Origin: an uncultured Muribaculaceae bacterium
Lineage (GTDB): Bacteria > Bacteroidota > Bacteroidia > Bacteroidales > Muribaculaceae
DNA length: 11,431 nucleotides
Direction of reading: 5' to 3'
NCBI GenBank assembly: GCA_910587475.1
Contig: CAJUMR010000008.1
Coordinates: 1 to 11,431, forward strand
Made by a program: the position numbers and the translations under genes. Of the stretch, positions 1 through 7,290 are shown piece after piece. The notes under the pieces are model-generated. The model was not told where the DNA came from. It worked only from the letters and a program-made list of their open reading frames with translations, and made no database searches. The stretch's first letter is position 1. Every line of letters starts with the position of its first letter.

Positions 1-337
1 CGGCAGCCACATCGTGATGAGCTGCAAGCAGCTCCGCGGCGACATGAACTACGCTTGGCCGACTGCCGAAATCGCTGTTATGGGCGGTGCAGGTGCGGTC
101 GAAGTGCTCTATGCCAAGGAAGCAAAGGCATCTGAAGATCCCGCAAAAGTGCTCAAAGAGAAAGAAGCCGAATACAACAAGCTTTTCTGCAATCCTTACA
201 ACGCTGCCAAGTATGGCTACATCGACGACGTGATCGAGCCGCGCAACACACGTTTCCGCATCATCCGCGCCCTGCAGCAGCTGGCTACCAAGAAGGTGAC
301 CAACCCGGCCAAGAAGCACGGCAATATTCCTCTCTAA
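1..337 (+). CDS. mmdA: Carboxyltransferase (alpha) subunit of methylmalonyl-CoA decarboxylase, 3' part
   Basis: This is the C-terminal end of an acyl-CoA carboxyltransferase. The open frame already runs from base 2 and the start lies outside the window. The visible 111 or so residues carry the WPTAEIAVMG and GGAGAVEVLY segments, and a tail with YGYIDDVIEP and RIIRAL, typical of the shared propionyl-CoA carboxylase beta / methylmalonyl-CoA decarboxylase alpha family. In the pump form this cytosolic subunit moves the carboxyl group of (S)-methylmalonyl-CoA onto the biotin carrier, releasing propionyl-CoA. The decarboxylase assignment rests on the neighbours: OadG-like, biotin carrier and OadB-like genes follow on the same strand, the first after 41 bases. 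A propionyl-CoA carboxylase beta subunit would look the same over this stretch but would not normally sit next to OadB. Confidence 0.88.
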   Translation, partial: GSHIVMSCKQLRGDMNYAWPTAEIAVMGGAGAVEVLYAKEAKASEDPAKVLKEKEAEYNKLFCNPYNAAKYGYIDDVIEPRNTRFRIIRALQQLATKKVTNPAKKHGNIPL

Positions 338-378
338 GCCACCGGCGTGATTACTCGCTCTTAAAGCATAATGCACTT

Positions 379-1293
379 ATGAAAAGAAAACTATTTATAA
401 CAGCCATGCTCGTTGTCGCAGCAGCTTCTGCAGCCTTTGCTCAAGGCCGCAAGGCGCTGCGCATCAATGAGGTCATGGTTCAGAACGAGTCGAGCATCGT
501 TGACGACTATGGTGAACGCCACGGTTGGATCGAGCTGTTCAACTCCAACTTTGCGCCGCTCGAAATCTCGAGTGTATATATTACCAACGACCCTGAAGAC
601 CCCAAGAAATATCCTGTGCCCCTCGGCGACGTGAACACACGCATCGCCAAGCGCCAGCACGTGGTCTTTTTTGCTGACGGACAGCCCGACAAGGGCACTT
701 TCCACACAAATTTCGTGCTCGAACCCGGCAAGGACAACTGGATCGGCATCTACGACGCCGACGGCATCACGCTGATCGACGAAGTGATAGTGCCCGCTTC
801 GCTTCCCGTCGACAACAGCTATGCCCGTCAGGCCGACGGTGAAGGCGAATGGGGACAACGCGATGGAGGTCAAGCCTACATCACCCCCTCGAGCGCCAAC
901 ATCATCCGCGACACCAACAGCAAGATCGAAGAGTTTGCCGAACGTGATGCCAATGGTTTCGGCATGACCGTCATGGCCATGTGCATCGTGTTCTCGGCCC
1001 TCCTGCTCCTCTGTCTCTGCTTCTATGCCATCGGCAAGATCGGTGCAAGCGTGTCGCGCATCAACAAGATGCGTGCCCACGGGGTTGAGAAACACGAGGT
1101 TGAGAAACATGAGGTCAGCCACGATTCAGGCGAGGAAATCGCTGCGATCGTCATGGCTCTCCATGATCATCTCAACGCCCACGACACCGAGAACACCATC
1201 CTCACCATCAACAAGGTGAAACGCGCTTACTCGCCGTGGAGCTCCAAGATCTACGGTCTCCGCGAAGTGCCCGGGGTCAACCACCGCCGTTAA
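379..1293 (+). CDS. Lamin-tail domain / OadG-type (delta) subunit of the sodium-pumping decarboxylase
   Basis: A 304-residue membrane protein. Residues 1-21 form a Sec signal peptide ending AAFAQ. Residues about 25-170 look like a lamin-tail domain (LRINEVMVQN, HGWIELFN, then VYITND and FVLEPG), a beta-sandwich expected in the periplasm. One transmembrane helix spans about 195-218 (GMTVMAMCIVFSALLLL). The cytosolic tail (residues 253-295: EEIAAIVMAL, then KVKRAYSPWSSK and YGLREVP) resembles OadG/MmdD subunits, which hold the biotin-handling parts on the membrane beta subunit. Typical OadG proteins are only about 80-120 residues, so the N-terminal two thirds is an added domain. A 15-bp tandem repeat lies in the juxtamembrane linker. 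It sits 41 bases after the alpha gene and 48 before the biotin carrier, so it is surely in the operon. The OadG assignment is supported by position, topology and tail; the role of the lamin-tail domain is unknown. Confidence 0.85.
   Translation: MKRKLFITAMLVVAAASAAFAQGRKALRINEVMVQNESSIVDDYGERHGWIELFNSNFAPLEISSVYITNDPEDPKKYPVPLGDVNTRIAKRQHVVFFADGQPDKGTFHTNFVLEPGKDNWIGIYDADGITLIDEVIVPASLPVDNSYARQADGEGEWGQRDGGQAYITPSSANIIRDTNSKIEEFAERDANGFGMTVMAMCIVFSALLLLCLCFYAIGKIGASVSRINKMRAHGVEKHEVEKHEVSHDSGEEIAAIVMALHDHLNAHDTENTILTINKVKRAYSPWSSKIYGLREVPGVNHRR
1084..1113 (+). repeat. 15-bp tandem repeat in the OadG-type gene
   Basis: Two adjacent 15-base units, GTTGAGAAACACGAG and GTTGAGAAACATGAG, differ at one base. 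They encode VEKHE VEKHE just after the membrane helix. The unit is a multiple of three, so copy-number change would keep the frame and alter only the charged linker. Confidence 0.85.
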
Positions 1294-1341
1294 TTTAAAT
1301 CTCCCGCATTTATTCAGAATTACTATAATTACGATCAAACA

Positions 1342-1779
1342 ATGAAAGAATATAAGTATAAAATCAATGGCAACACCTATAAGGTAGCCGTGGGCGATGT
1401 CGACGGCAACGTGGCTCAGGTCGAAGTCAACGGCGTGCCTTACAAAGTTGAACTCGAGCAGCATGCTGCCGCTCAGGTCAAATCGGTCAGCGCTCCGCGC
1501 CCCGAAGCTGCTCCGCGCACTGCCGGAGGTGAAAAAGTCATTGCCAAGCCAGCTCCCACCGGAACAGGCGATGCTGTGAAAGCTCCGCTCCCCGGCGTTG
1601 TGCTTTCAATCCCCGTCAAAGTCGGCGATGCCGTGAAGGCTTCCGACACTGTCATCCTACTCGAAGCCATGAAGATGGAAAATGCAATCCACGCAGGACG
1701 CGACGGCAAAGTTGCATCTATCAACGTCGCTCCCGGCGACTCTGTGCTCGAAGGTGCTGTTCTCATCACAATCGCATAA
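1342..1779 (+). CDS. mmdC: Biotin carboxyl carrier (gamma) subunit of methylmalonyl-CoA decarboxylase
   Basis: A 145-residue soluble carrier. The N-terminal part (1-40) is a small beta-rich docking region starting MKEYKYKING. An Ala/Pro-rich flexible linker (about 42-78) follows, then a C-terminal biotinyl/lipoyl domain (79-145). The biotinylation motif EAMKMEN is present, making Lys111 the expected biotinylated residue, and the facing KVGDAVKASD and NVAPGDSVLEG segments complete the hammerhead fold. The carrier takes CO2 from the alpha subunit and presents it to the membrane beta subunit, where decarboxylation drives sodium export. It ends 12 bases before the beta gene, so co-translation or at least co-transcription is expected. 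Length and architecture are ordinary for the family. Confidence 0.95.
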   Translation: MKEYKYKINGNTYKVAVGDVDGNVAQVEVNGVPYKVELEQHAAAQVKSVSAPRPEAAPRTAGGEKVIAKPAPTGTGDAVKAPLPGVVLSIPVKVGDAVKASDTVILLEAMKMENAIHAGRDGKVASINVAPGDSVLEGAVLITIA

Positions 1780-1791
1780 TAAGCTTTAATT

Positions 1792-2949
1792 ATGTCATTT
1801 GGTGATTTTCTGATGAAAAACCTGCAACAGTTCTGGGAACTGACAGGTTTTGCCAACGCTGAGGCTGGCAATTTTGTCATGCTCGCCGTCGGCCTCTTCT
1901 TTATCTGGCTTGCCATAAAGAAGAACTTCGAGCCAATGCTCCTCGTGCCCATCGGCTTCGGCATTCTGATCGGCAACGTGCCTTTCAACACAACTGCCGG
2001 CCTCGAGATCGGCATCTATGAAGAAGGATCGGTGCTCAATATCCTTTACAATGGTGTGAGCGCCGGATGGTATCCTCCGCTGATTTTCCTCGGTATCGGT
2101 GCGATGACCGACTTCTCGGCTCTGATCGCTAATCCGAAGCTGATGCTTATCGGCGCTGCCGCACAGTTCGGCATCTTCGGTGCATACATGGTGGCCCTCG
2201 CCATCGGTTTCGCTCCCGACCAGGCAGGCGCTATCGCCATCATCGGTGGTGCCGACGGCCCTACAGCTATCTTCCTTTCATCGAAACTCGCCCCCAACCT
2301 CATGGGTGCAATCGCCGTTTCGGCCTACAGCTACATGGCTCTCGTGCCTGTGATCCAACCGCCGCTGATGCGTCTGTTCACAACCAAGAAAGAACGTCTG
2401 ATCCGCATGAAACCGGCCCGCGCCGTGTCGCAGAACGAGAAGATCATCTTCCCGATCGTCGGCATGCTGCTCACATGTTTCGTTGTGCCTTCGGGTCTGC
2501 CACTGCTCGGCATGCTGTTCTTCGGTAACCTCCTCCGCGAATGTGGAGTGACAAACCGCCTTGCCAAGACTGCCAGCAACGCGCTCACCGACATTGTCAC
2601 CATCCTTCTCGGCATGACTGTCGGAGCGTCGACACAGGCATCGCAGTTCCTGACTCCGCAGACGATCTTCATTTTCTTCCTCGGTTTCATGGCGTTCATC
2701 ATCGCTTCTTCGTCGGGCGTGCTGTTCGTCAAACTGTTCAACCTCGTTTTACCCAAGGACAAGAAGATCAATCCGCTTATCGGCAATGCCGGTGTATCGG
2801 CTGTGCCGATGTCGGCCCGCATCTCCAATAACCTCGGTCTTGAATACGATCCGTCGAACTACCTGCTCATGCACGCCATGGGCCCCAATGTCGCAGGTGT
2901 GATCGGTTCGGCCGTCGCTGCAGGTGTGCTCCTCGGATTCCTTGCCTGA
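1792..2949 (+). CDS. mmdB: Sodium ion-translocating decarboxylase beta subunit (OadB family)
   Basis: A 385-residue, very hydrophobic inner-membrane protein with around nine or more membrane segments. It holds the signature FLGIGAMTDFSALIANPK (about 99-116), the IGGADGPTAIFLSS loop with Asp155, NPLIGNAGVSAVPMSAR (327-343) and a C-terminal HAMGPNVAGVIGSAVAAG (361-378). In the OadB family the Asp of the GGADGPT loop and polar residues of the C-terminal GPN region are implicated in sodium and proton movement. It decarboxylates carboxybiotin and exports sodium, conserving energy in the last steps of propionate formation. Length is slightly below the 400-430 often seen, but both ends look intact. 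It is the last gene of the operon and is followed 9 bases later by a strong terminator. Confidence 0.95.
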   Translation: MSFGDFLMKNLQQFWELTGFANAEAGNFVMLAVGLFFIWLAIKKNFEPMLLVPIGFGILIGNVPFNTTAGLEIGIYEEGSVLNILYNGVSAGWYPPLIFLGIGAMTDFSALIANPKLMLIGAAAQFGIFGAYMVALAIGFAPDQAGAIAIIGGADGPTAIFLSSKLAPNLMGAIAVSAYSYMALVPVIQPPLMRLFTTKKERLIRMKPARAVSQNEKIIFPIVGMLLTCFVVPSGLPLLGMLFFGNLLRECGVTNRLAKTASNALTDIVTILLGMTVGASTQASQFLTPQTIFIFFLGFMAFIIASSSGVLFVKLFNLVLPKDKKINPLIGNAGVSAVPMSARISNNLGLEYDPSNYLLMHAMGPNVAGVIGSAVAAGVLLGFLA

Positions 2950-2958
2950 AAATAGTCA

Positions 2959-3011
2959 CAAAGACATGCCTGACCTCTCTGTTCAGAGGCGGCATGTCTT
3001 TGTTGTTTTTT
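2959..3011 (+). terminator. Rho-independent terminator of the decarboxylase operon
   Basis: A perfect 12-bp outer stem (CAAAGACATGCC at 2959-2970 with GGCATGTCTTTG at 2991-3002) encloses a 5-bp inner stem (CCTCT 2974-2978 with AGAGG 2985-2989). It is followed by a T-rich run (TTGTTTTTTC). It begins 9 bases after the OadB stop codon. Confidence 0.93.
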
Positions 3012-3159
3012 CTCTCTGAAGGCAGAACATTTTATCGTTTGCGGGGTTATAATAGTATAACGGTGCAATATCGACATATGCTTAACTATCTCCATGGCTA
3101 TCTGCCGACGCTATCCGTAGTTCTAAATTAGCCAATCAGGCACAAAACAATAATGAGTT

Positions 3160-3516
3160 ATGATCACAAAACAAGTTATCGACACATTATATAAGAAATA
3201 TCGCAAGCTGCCCAAGAGTCCGGATTGCCTTGACTTCGGATTGCTGTTCGACACAATCGCCGAGCACCATGACATATCTGTCGACATGGACACCGACAGC
3301 TTGATTATCCACAGCCTTGGAGAACGTTCGCCGTTCTATAAGATACCCTTGTCGCGTATTCATGCCATTGTGCCTTTTGAAGAATGGGTGGCTGTGGTTC
3401 TGCATTCGTCGATCGTGTTCCTCAACCGCACATCGCCCAAAGTGTCGGTTCATATAAAACCGCCGAAGCTGTCGCTGATCGACAAACTGAAGATGTCGGT
3501 CTCCAAAGACGAATAA
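3160..3516 (+). CDS. Small conserved-looking hypothetical protein
   Basis: A 118-residue protein without signal peptide or membrane segment, so probably cytosolic. I do not recognise its family. The N-terminal third is charged and helical-looking (KQVIDTLYKKYRKLPKS); the middle alternates beta-type stretches (SLIIHSLGER, then IHAIVPFEEWVAVVLHSSIVFLN); the C-terminus is basic (KPPKLSLIDKLKMSVSKDE). It is a stand-alone gene: an upstream terminator separates it from the decarboxylase operon and its own terminator follows 8 bases after the stop. Reality as a gene is supported by its G+C-rich third codon positions, like its neighbours, and by the flanking terminators. It could be a member of a Bacteroidales-specific family of unknown function. 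Confidence 0.75.
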   Translation: MITKQVIDTLYKKYRKLPKSPDCLDFGLLFDTIAEHHDISVDMDTDSLIIHSLGERSPFYKIPLSRIHAIVPFEEWVAVVLHSSIVFLNRTSPKVSVHIKPPKLSLIDKLKMSVSKDE

Positions 3517-3524
3517 AGCAACGT

Positions 3525-3560
3525 GCGAGTCCCACCAACAGCGGACCCGCATTTTTTTTT
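3525..3560 (+). terminator. Rho-independent terminator after the small hypothetical gene
   Basis: Stem GCGAGTCC (3525-3532) with GGACCCGC (3543-3550): seven pairs and one A-C mismatch, a 10-base loop, then a run of nine T (3552-3560). A further 13-base palindrome, AGTTTCAGAAACT, follows directly at 3561-3573 and may add to the structure. The remaining 3574-3706 is non-coding, presumably the nitroreductase promoter region, but I find no clean TAnnTTTG match there. Confidence 0.82.
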
Positions 3561-3706
3561 AGTTTCAGAAACTGTCTCTATGGCTGCGGATGCTTGCATC
3601 GTGTGGCTTTTTTTGTGTCTGCCCGATAACCTTAGCACTGCTGAGTTGTTAATGATTCAGACAGGATGATATCCGGTCAGACAAATAAAACAAACACTAT
3701 AACAAT

Positions 3707-4234
3707 ATGAATACAGACAATCAGTCAATCGACAACATACTGACGCGCACAAGCGACAGGTGTTTCGACGTAAACGCCGGAGTAAGCGAAACCGACATCA
3801 CCGCCGTGCTTCATGCGGCCATGGCGGCTCCTACGGCAGTCAACAAGCGGCCGTGGCACTTCGTTGTCGTCCGCGACCGTCGGCTGCTCGATCGGCTTGC
3901 CGATGCGTTGCCTTACTGTCAGGCGGCGCGCAAGTCTCCCGTGGCCATTGTGGCCTGTGGCGACAGTCGCAGGTTTCTTCCGGGCGATGATGCCTCTCTT
4001 TGGGTTCAGGATCTGTCGGCGGCGTCGGAGAACATACTGCTTGCAGTCCATGCGCTTGGGCTCGGAGCGGTCTGGACAAGCGTCTATCCCCACGCTGACC
4101 GCATGGAGGCCGTCAGCGACATCCTTTCATTGCCTGTCGAACGGAAGCCGTTCAATGTCATACCGATAGGCCATGTCGACCGCACCCACAAGCCTTTTGA
4201 CAAATGGGATCCAGGCTGTGTCACTTATCTCTGA
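3707..4234 (+). CDS. Nitroreductase family protein (FMN-dependent)
   Basis: A 175-residue cytosolic flavoprotein of the nitroreductase family. Visible family features are the N-terminal RTSDR segment (14-18, FMN phosphate contact region), APTAVNKRPWHFVVV (41-55), the KSPVAIVACGD strand (76-86), the long helix DLSAASENILLAVHALGLGAVWTSVY (102-127) and the closing NVIPIGH (150-156). Such enzymes use NAD(P)H and FMN to reduce nitro-aromatics, quinones or other electron acceptors; the natural substrate cannot be told from sequence. It is at the short end of the family and has no C-terminal ferredoxin domain. It follows a terminator, so it is probably monocistronic, and runs tail to tail into the receptor gene on the other strand with only 7 bases between the stops and no terminator hairpin in between. 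Confidence 0.9.
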   Translation: MNTDNQSIDNILTRTSDRCFDVNAGVSETDITAVLHAAMAAPTAVNKRPWHFVVVRDRRLLDRLADALPYCQAARKSPVAIVACGDSRRFLPGDDASLWVQDLSAASENILLAVHALGLGAVWTSVYPHADRMEAVSDILSLPVERKPFNVIPIGHVDRTHKPFDKWDPGCVTYL

Positions 4235-4241
4235 TTATAGC

Positions 4242-7175
4242 CTATTTCTTGGGCTGGATGTTGAGACGGTATTGCACCGAAACGATGAAATAGCGCGGCA
4301 AGGTGTTGGAGTAGGAGACAGTGCGGCCCGTGGCAGTGACGGCGTAGTTGACGTTCGACAGTTTGTGGAGCAGGTCGAAACCATCGGCCATGAACGTCCA
4401 GCGAGTCCCTTTCGGCGTGTAGGTCAGACGCATGTTCCAGACGGCGTCGGTCGTGTCGAGTTCGTCGATGCCGTAGCCTACGCGCTTGTAGAAGTTGAGG
4501 TCGGTGCTGATGCCGAAGCCTGCGGGCAGGGAGAAAACACCGCTGACGCCATATTTGTAGTGCTGGGCGTCGATGGTGTTGAAGTCAGGTCGCTCCGACG
4601 ATGTGTGGCGATGTGACGCCGAGCCGTTGACCGTTATTGTCTGTTTGCCGATGCGGTAGGATAATACCAGGTGCTGAGATAGCTCAGTGTTCCTTACCTG
4701 AGCTTTTGTCGGGGTGTCGAGATTGATGCCGACCATGTCGGTGTTGTTGTTGATGTCGCACTTCGTCCCCGATCCGAGCGAGAATTGCTTCTGTTTGCCG
4801 AATTGCCAGTTGAATGAGTTGACGATGACGAAGTTGGTGTTGCCGCTGACATTGTAAGTCTTGTAGCGTCTCACGCCGGTCTGAGTGTTGTAGACATATC
4901 CGCGCACGAGGGCGTCGCTGATGATCTCGGCCGAAAACGCCAGACGATTGTTGATCGGTTTGTCCTGCGGCGTAAATCCCCACGACAGGCTGTGCTGCTG
5001 AACATAGGCGTCACGCAGATCGGGATTGCCCTCCTCGATGCTGAGGGGATTGGAAGTGTTGACCACGTCGACCAGATGGAGCAGCTGGGGGTTCTGATTG
5101 TAGACAGACGGCTGATATTGGATTGTGTTGGCGTAACGTCCCTCGTCGTATTTGCTGAAAAGGAAGCGCAGCCATATGGTGGCGAACGTGCGAGGCATTT
5201 TAAAGAAAGTACGCTTCACAAGGTAGCTGCGGTTGTCGCGCCAGTAGTCGAACCGGGTGTGCTCGATGCCGATCTGAGGCATCACACCCACCATCAGTTC
5301 GCTTTTCTCGAATGATTTGGTGTAGGAATACGACAGCTGAAGGTTGTGGTAGTTGGTGAACGTGCGTGAAGTGTAGGAGTTCGAAGGGTCGAGCGCCGAT
5401 GCATAGTCGGTCGGCAGCACTCCGAATATACCCATGTCTTCGAGTTTTTCGAGTCCATACATATACGAATCTTTCGCAGCGTCGATGAATGAATAATTAT
5501 AGGTCATGTGGAGGAACGCTCCGCGCATCGGGCGCGAGTACGACACACTGTAGCCGATCTCTTTCTTATAGTTGGGAGAATCGTCGGTGTACTGCCGGCG
5601 GCGTTCGGCCGGCACAGGGTCAGCACCGAAGTTGATGTTGTAGTCGTTCCACGAATAGCGTTTCGAGGTTGTATAGGCCACGTGGCTACGCACACTGATG
5701 CGTTCGCTCGAACCCGGGAGTCTGAACGATACACTTGGGTTGACCGAGAAGCTGCCTGAGCGCAGACTTCCTTCGCTCAGTGTGGCTGAGCGGTTGACAA
5801 TGTCTTTGAGTACGTCGGCCGACGTGTTGCCGTAGATTGCTTCGAGGGCTTCCTTGCTGATGTCGGCATAGTCTTTTGTGAAAGTTGCCGACAGGCCGTC
5901 GCCGTAGTTGTCGGTTTTGCTGTAGTCTCCACTGATGTCAAGCCCGAAACGATGGACTTTGTGGAACGAAACGTAGCCCGAGTGCCATGTGCGGATGCTG
6001 AAACGTGACGATTTTGAGCTGCTGAAGCGACGTTCGTAGTTGTCGCCGCCCGAAAGGAAGTTGGTCGCGGAAGTGGATGTGCTGTAGTCGTTCGATCCGC
6101 CGACAACAGACAGAGCACCATTGGCTTGGAGGCTTTCGTCGCTCTTTTCGTGGTTGTATCTAATGCTTGCCTCTGATGTTCTCATGGTGCCCGAAGGCAT
6201 GCTTTCGGGCGTCCAGCTGTCGCTTTTGCCCGGAGTGCGGTTGTCGTTGAGGTTGTTTGCCAGGCCGGTCACCACAACAGAGGTTGTCGGAGAGAACCAT
6301 GAAGCGAAAAGGCGGCCGAGATAGCGGTCTGATGTTCCGTAGCCTGCCTGGGCGTTGATCAGCCATCCGTTGCTGTACTCTTTTTTGAGCTTGACGTCCA
6401 TTGTGAGGTGGCGCGGGGTTGTTTCGTCGCCGGTGAATTTTTCCTCTTTCGTGCGGCCTTTGTAGACCTGGACGTTTTTGACAGTATAGGCCGGAATGTT
6501 CTCAAGCATGACCGATTGTTCGTTGTTGAAAAGATCTTTGCCGTTGAGCAGCAAAGTCTCGACAAATTCACCGTTGACGGTGATACGTCCGTTTTCGTCG
6601 ATCTTGGCGCCCGGCAGCTGTGAGATCAGGGCGTCGAGCATCGATCCCTCGGCGAGCTGAAATGCGTCGGCATCGTAGACGATGGTGTCACCTTTGTTGT
6701 AGAATTTGACTTTCGAAGCGGTGACGGTCACCTCTTTGAGCACTCTGTTTTTATTCAGCAGTATAGGATCCATGTCGCGGCTTACCTCGCGCTTGCTCAG
6801 GGGTTTGAATGTCCAGTGAACAGTTATGGTCTCGTAGCCTGGCGCTCCGGCATCAAACACAACCGATGTGTCGCCCTGGTTGACCGGCACTGAGACGTCG
6901 GATGTCTTAACGACTTCAGAGCCATTCCACTTGAAACCGTTGGCTTTGATGGTGTCGAGCGGGTTTCCGTCGTTGTCGTATGGAATGACGAATGCGTCTT
7001 CGACGTCGCGTTTCCATGTGGCATCTTTAATCGAAGTGCGAAGCAGCGATTTGTTGTCGTCTTTTTTCTGAGAGCTTTTTGGCGCAGATGTAGCTCCGAC
7101 CACAACGACCTTGACCTGAGCGTTCAGGCCTAACACTGTCGCAAGAATGAGCAATAATGAGATGATGTGTTTCAT
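4242..7175 (-). CDS. TonB-dependent receptor / outer-membrane beta-barrel protein (OMP_b-brl_3 type)
   Basis: A 977-residue outer-membrane protein. The ATG at 7173-7175 is preferred over the upstream TTG at 7194-7196 because it begins a proper signal peptide (MKHIISLLLILATVLGLNAQ, cleavage near residue 20) and the upstream TTG lies inside the -10-type promoter box. Residues about 21-125 form a short N-terminal domain in the place of the usual carboxypeptidase-regulatory-like domain. A plug domain follows at about 146-270 (LKEVTVTASKVKFYNKGD, LISQLPGAKIDENGRITVNG, then LLNGKDLF). The rest is a long barrel rich in alternating aromatic strands, ending in RYFIVSVQYRLNI. No SusD-like lipoprotein gene is adjacent, so it is not a classical glycan SusCD pair. 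It probably imports a ligand, or exports or anchors something, with TonB energy. It is downstream of the propeller/DUF1573 cassette but has its own promoter. Confidence 0.88.
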   Translation of the reverse strand: MKHIISLLLILATVLGLNAQVKVVVVGATSAPKSSQKKDDNKSLLRTSIKDATWKRDVEDAFVIPYDNDGNPLDTIKANGFKWNGSEVVKTSDVSVPVNQGDTSVVFDAGAPGYETITVHWTFKPLSKREVSRDMDPILLNKNRVLKEVTVTASKVKFYNKGDTIVYDADAFQLAEGSMLDALISQLPGAKIDENGRITVNGEFVETLLLNGKDLFNNEQSVMLENIPAYTVKNVQVYKGRTKEEKFTGDETTPRHLTMDVKLKKEYSNGWLINAQAGYGTSDRYLGRLFASWFSPTTSVVVTGLANNLNDNRTPGKSDSWTPESMPSGTMRTSEASIRYNHEKSDESLQANGALSVVGGSNDYSTSTSATNFLSGGDNYERRFSSSKSSRFSIRTWHSGYVSFHKVHRFGLDISGDYSKTDNYGDGLSATFTKDYADISKEALEAIYGNTSADVLKDIVNRSATLSEGSLRSGSFSVNPSVSFRLPGSSERISVRSHVAYTTSKRYSWNDYNINFGADPVPAERRRQYTDDSPNYKKEIGYSVSYSRPMRGAFLHMTYNYSFIDAAKDSYMYGLEKLEDMGIFGVLPTDYASALDPSNSYTSRTFTNYHNLQLSYSYTKSFEKSELMVGVMPQIGIEHTRFDYWRDNRSYLVKRTFFKMPRTFATIWLRFLFSKYDEGRYANTIQYQPSVYNQNPQLLHLVDVVNTSNPLSIEEGNPDLRDAYVQQHSLSWGFTPQDKPINNRLAFSAEIISDALVRGYVYNTQTGVRRYKTYNVSGNTNFVIVNSFNWQFGKQKQFSLGSGTKCDINNNTDMVGINLDTPTKAQVRNTELSQHLVLSYRIGKQTITVNGSASHRHTSSERPDFNTIDAQHYKYGVSGVFSLPAGFGISTDLNFYKRVGYGIDELDTTDAVWNMRLTYTPKGTRWTFMADGFDLLHKLSNVNYAVTATGRTVSYSNTLPRYFIVSVQYRLNIQPKK

Positions 7176-7193
7176 GATGATTGAATTTAAGCA

Positions 7194-7225
7194 CAAAGAT
7201 AATATAATGTGTCGAAAAATCGCAA
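7194..7225 (-). promoter_or_regulatory. Predicted Bacteroidota-type promoter of the receptor gene
   Basis: Reading the - strand, TATCTTTG (7194-7201) matches TAnnTTTG exactly, and TTG (7223-7225) lies 21 bases upstream. Transcription would start near 7187, giving a very short leader of about 12 bases before the ATG. The motif pattern is known from Bacteroidota; the start site is inferred. Confidence 0.6.
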
Positions 7226-7285
7226 TATTACCGACACAATTACCCCCCCCCGTTGCTATTTAACATCTTTTATCATTTTCGACAC
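7209..7285. promoter_or_regulatory. 10-bp inverted repeats flanking the -33 box and a C9 tract
   Basis: GTGTCGAAAA (7209-7218) and TTTTCGACAC (7276-7285) are perfect inverted copies separated by 57 bases. A third CGACAC lies at 7232-7237. The interval holds the predicted -33 element (7223-7225) and a run of nine C on the + strand (7243-7251). This could be an operator for a dimeric regulator or a small invertible segment; both are inferences. Confidence 0.45.
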
Positions 7286-7290
7286 GCAGC

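Noticed and set aside
391..1122. Long open frame on the - strand opposite the lamin-tail/OadG gene
   Set aside because: It is fully antisense to a well-supported gene, has no recognisable motifs, and is the kind of mirror frame that G+C-rich third positions create.
1473..2015. 180-codon - strand frame across the biotin carrier and OadB genes
   Set aside because: It is antisense to two certain genes, with low-complexity Ser/Ala/Pro content and no signal or domain.
3030..3062. TATAAT-like stretch and TATCGTTTG upstream of the small hypothetical gene as a promoter
   Set aside because: Neither gives the Bacteroidota TTG-N20-TAnnTTTG arrangement (spacing off, one extra base), so I did not call it.
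3589..3600. GATGCTTGCATC hairpin followed by a T-run as a second terminator
   Set aside because: The loop is only two bases and the T-run is separated by several bases, so a functional terminator is unlikely.
4173..4616. 147-codon + strand frame starting inside the nitroreductase and running into the receptor gene
   Set aside because: It lies antisense to the receptor coding sequence and has no family features; a shadow frame.
7176..7196. Upstream TTG start for the receptor, adding seven codons
   Set aside because: The extra residues are not signal-like and the TTG is part of the TATCTTTG promoter box; the ATG at 7173-7175 begins a proper signal peptide.
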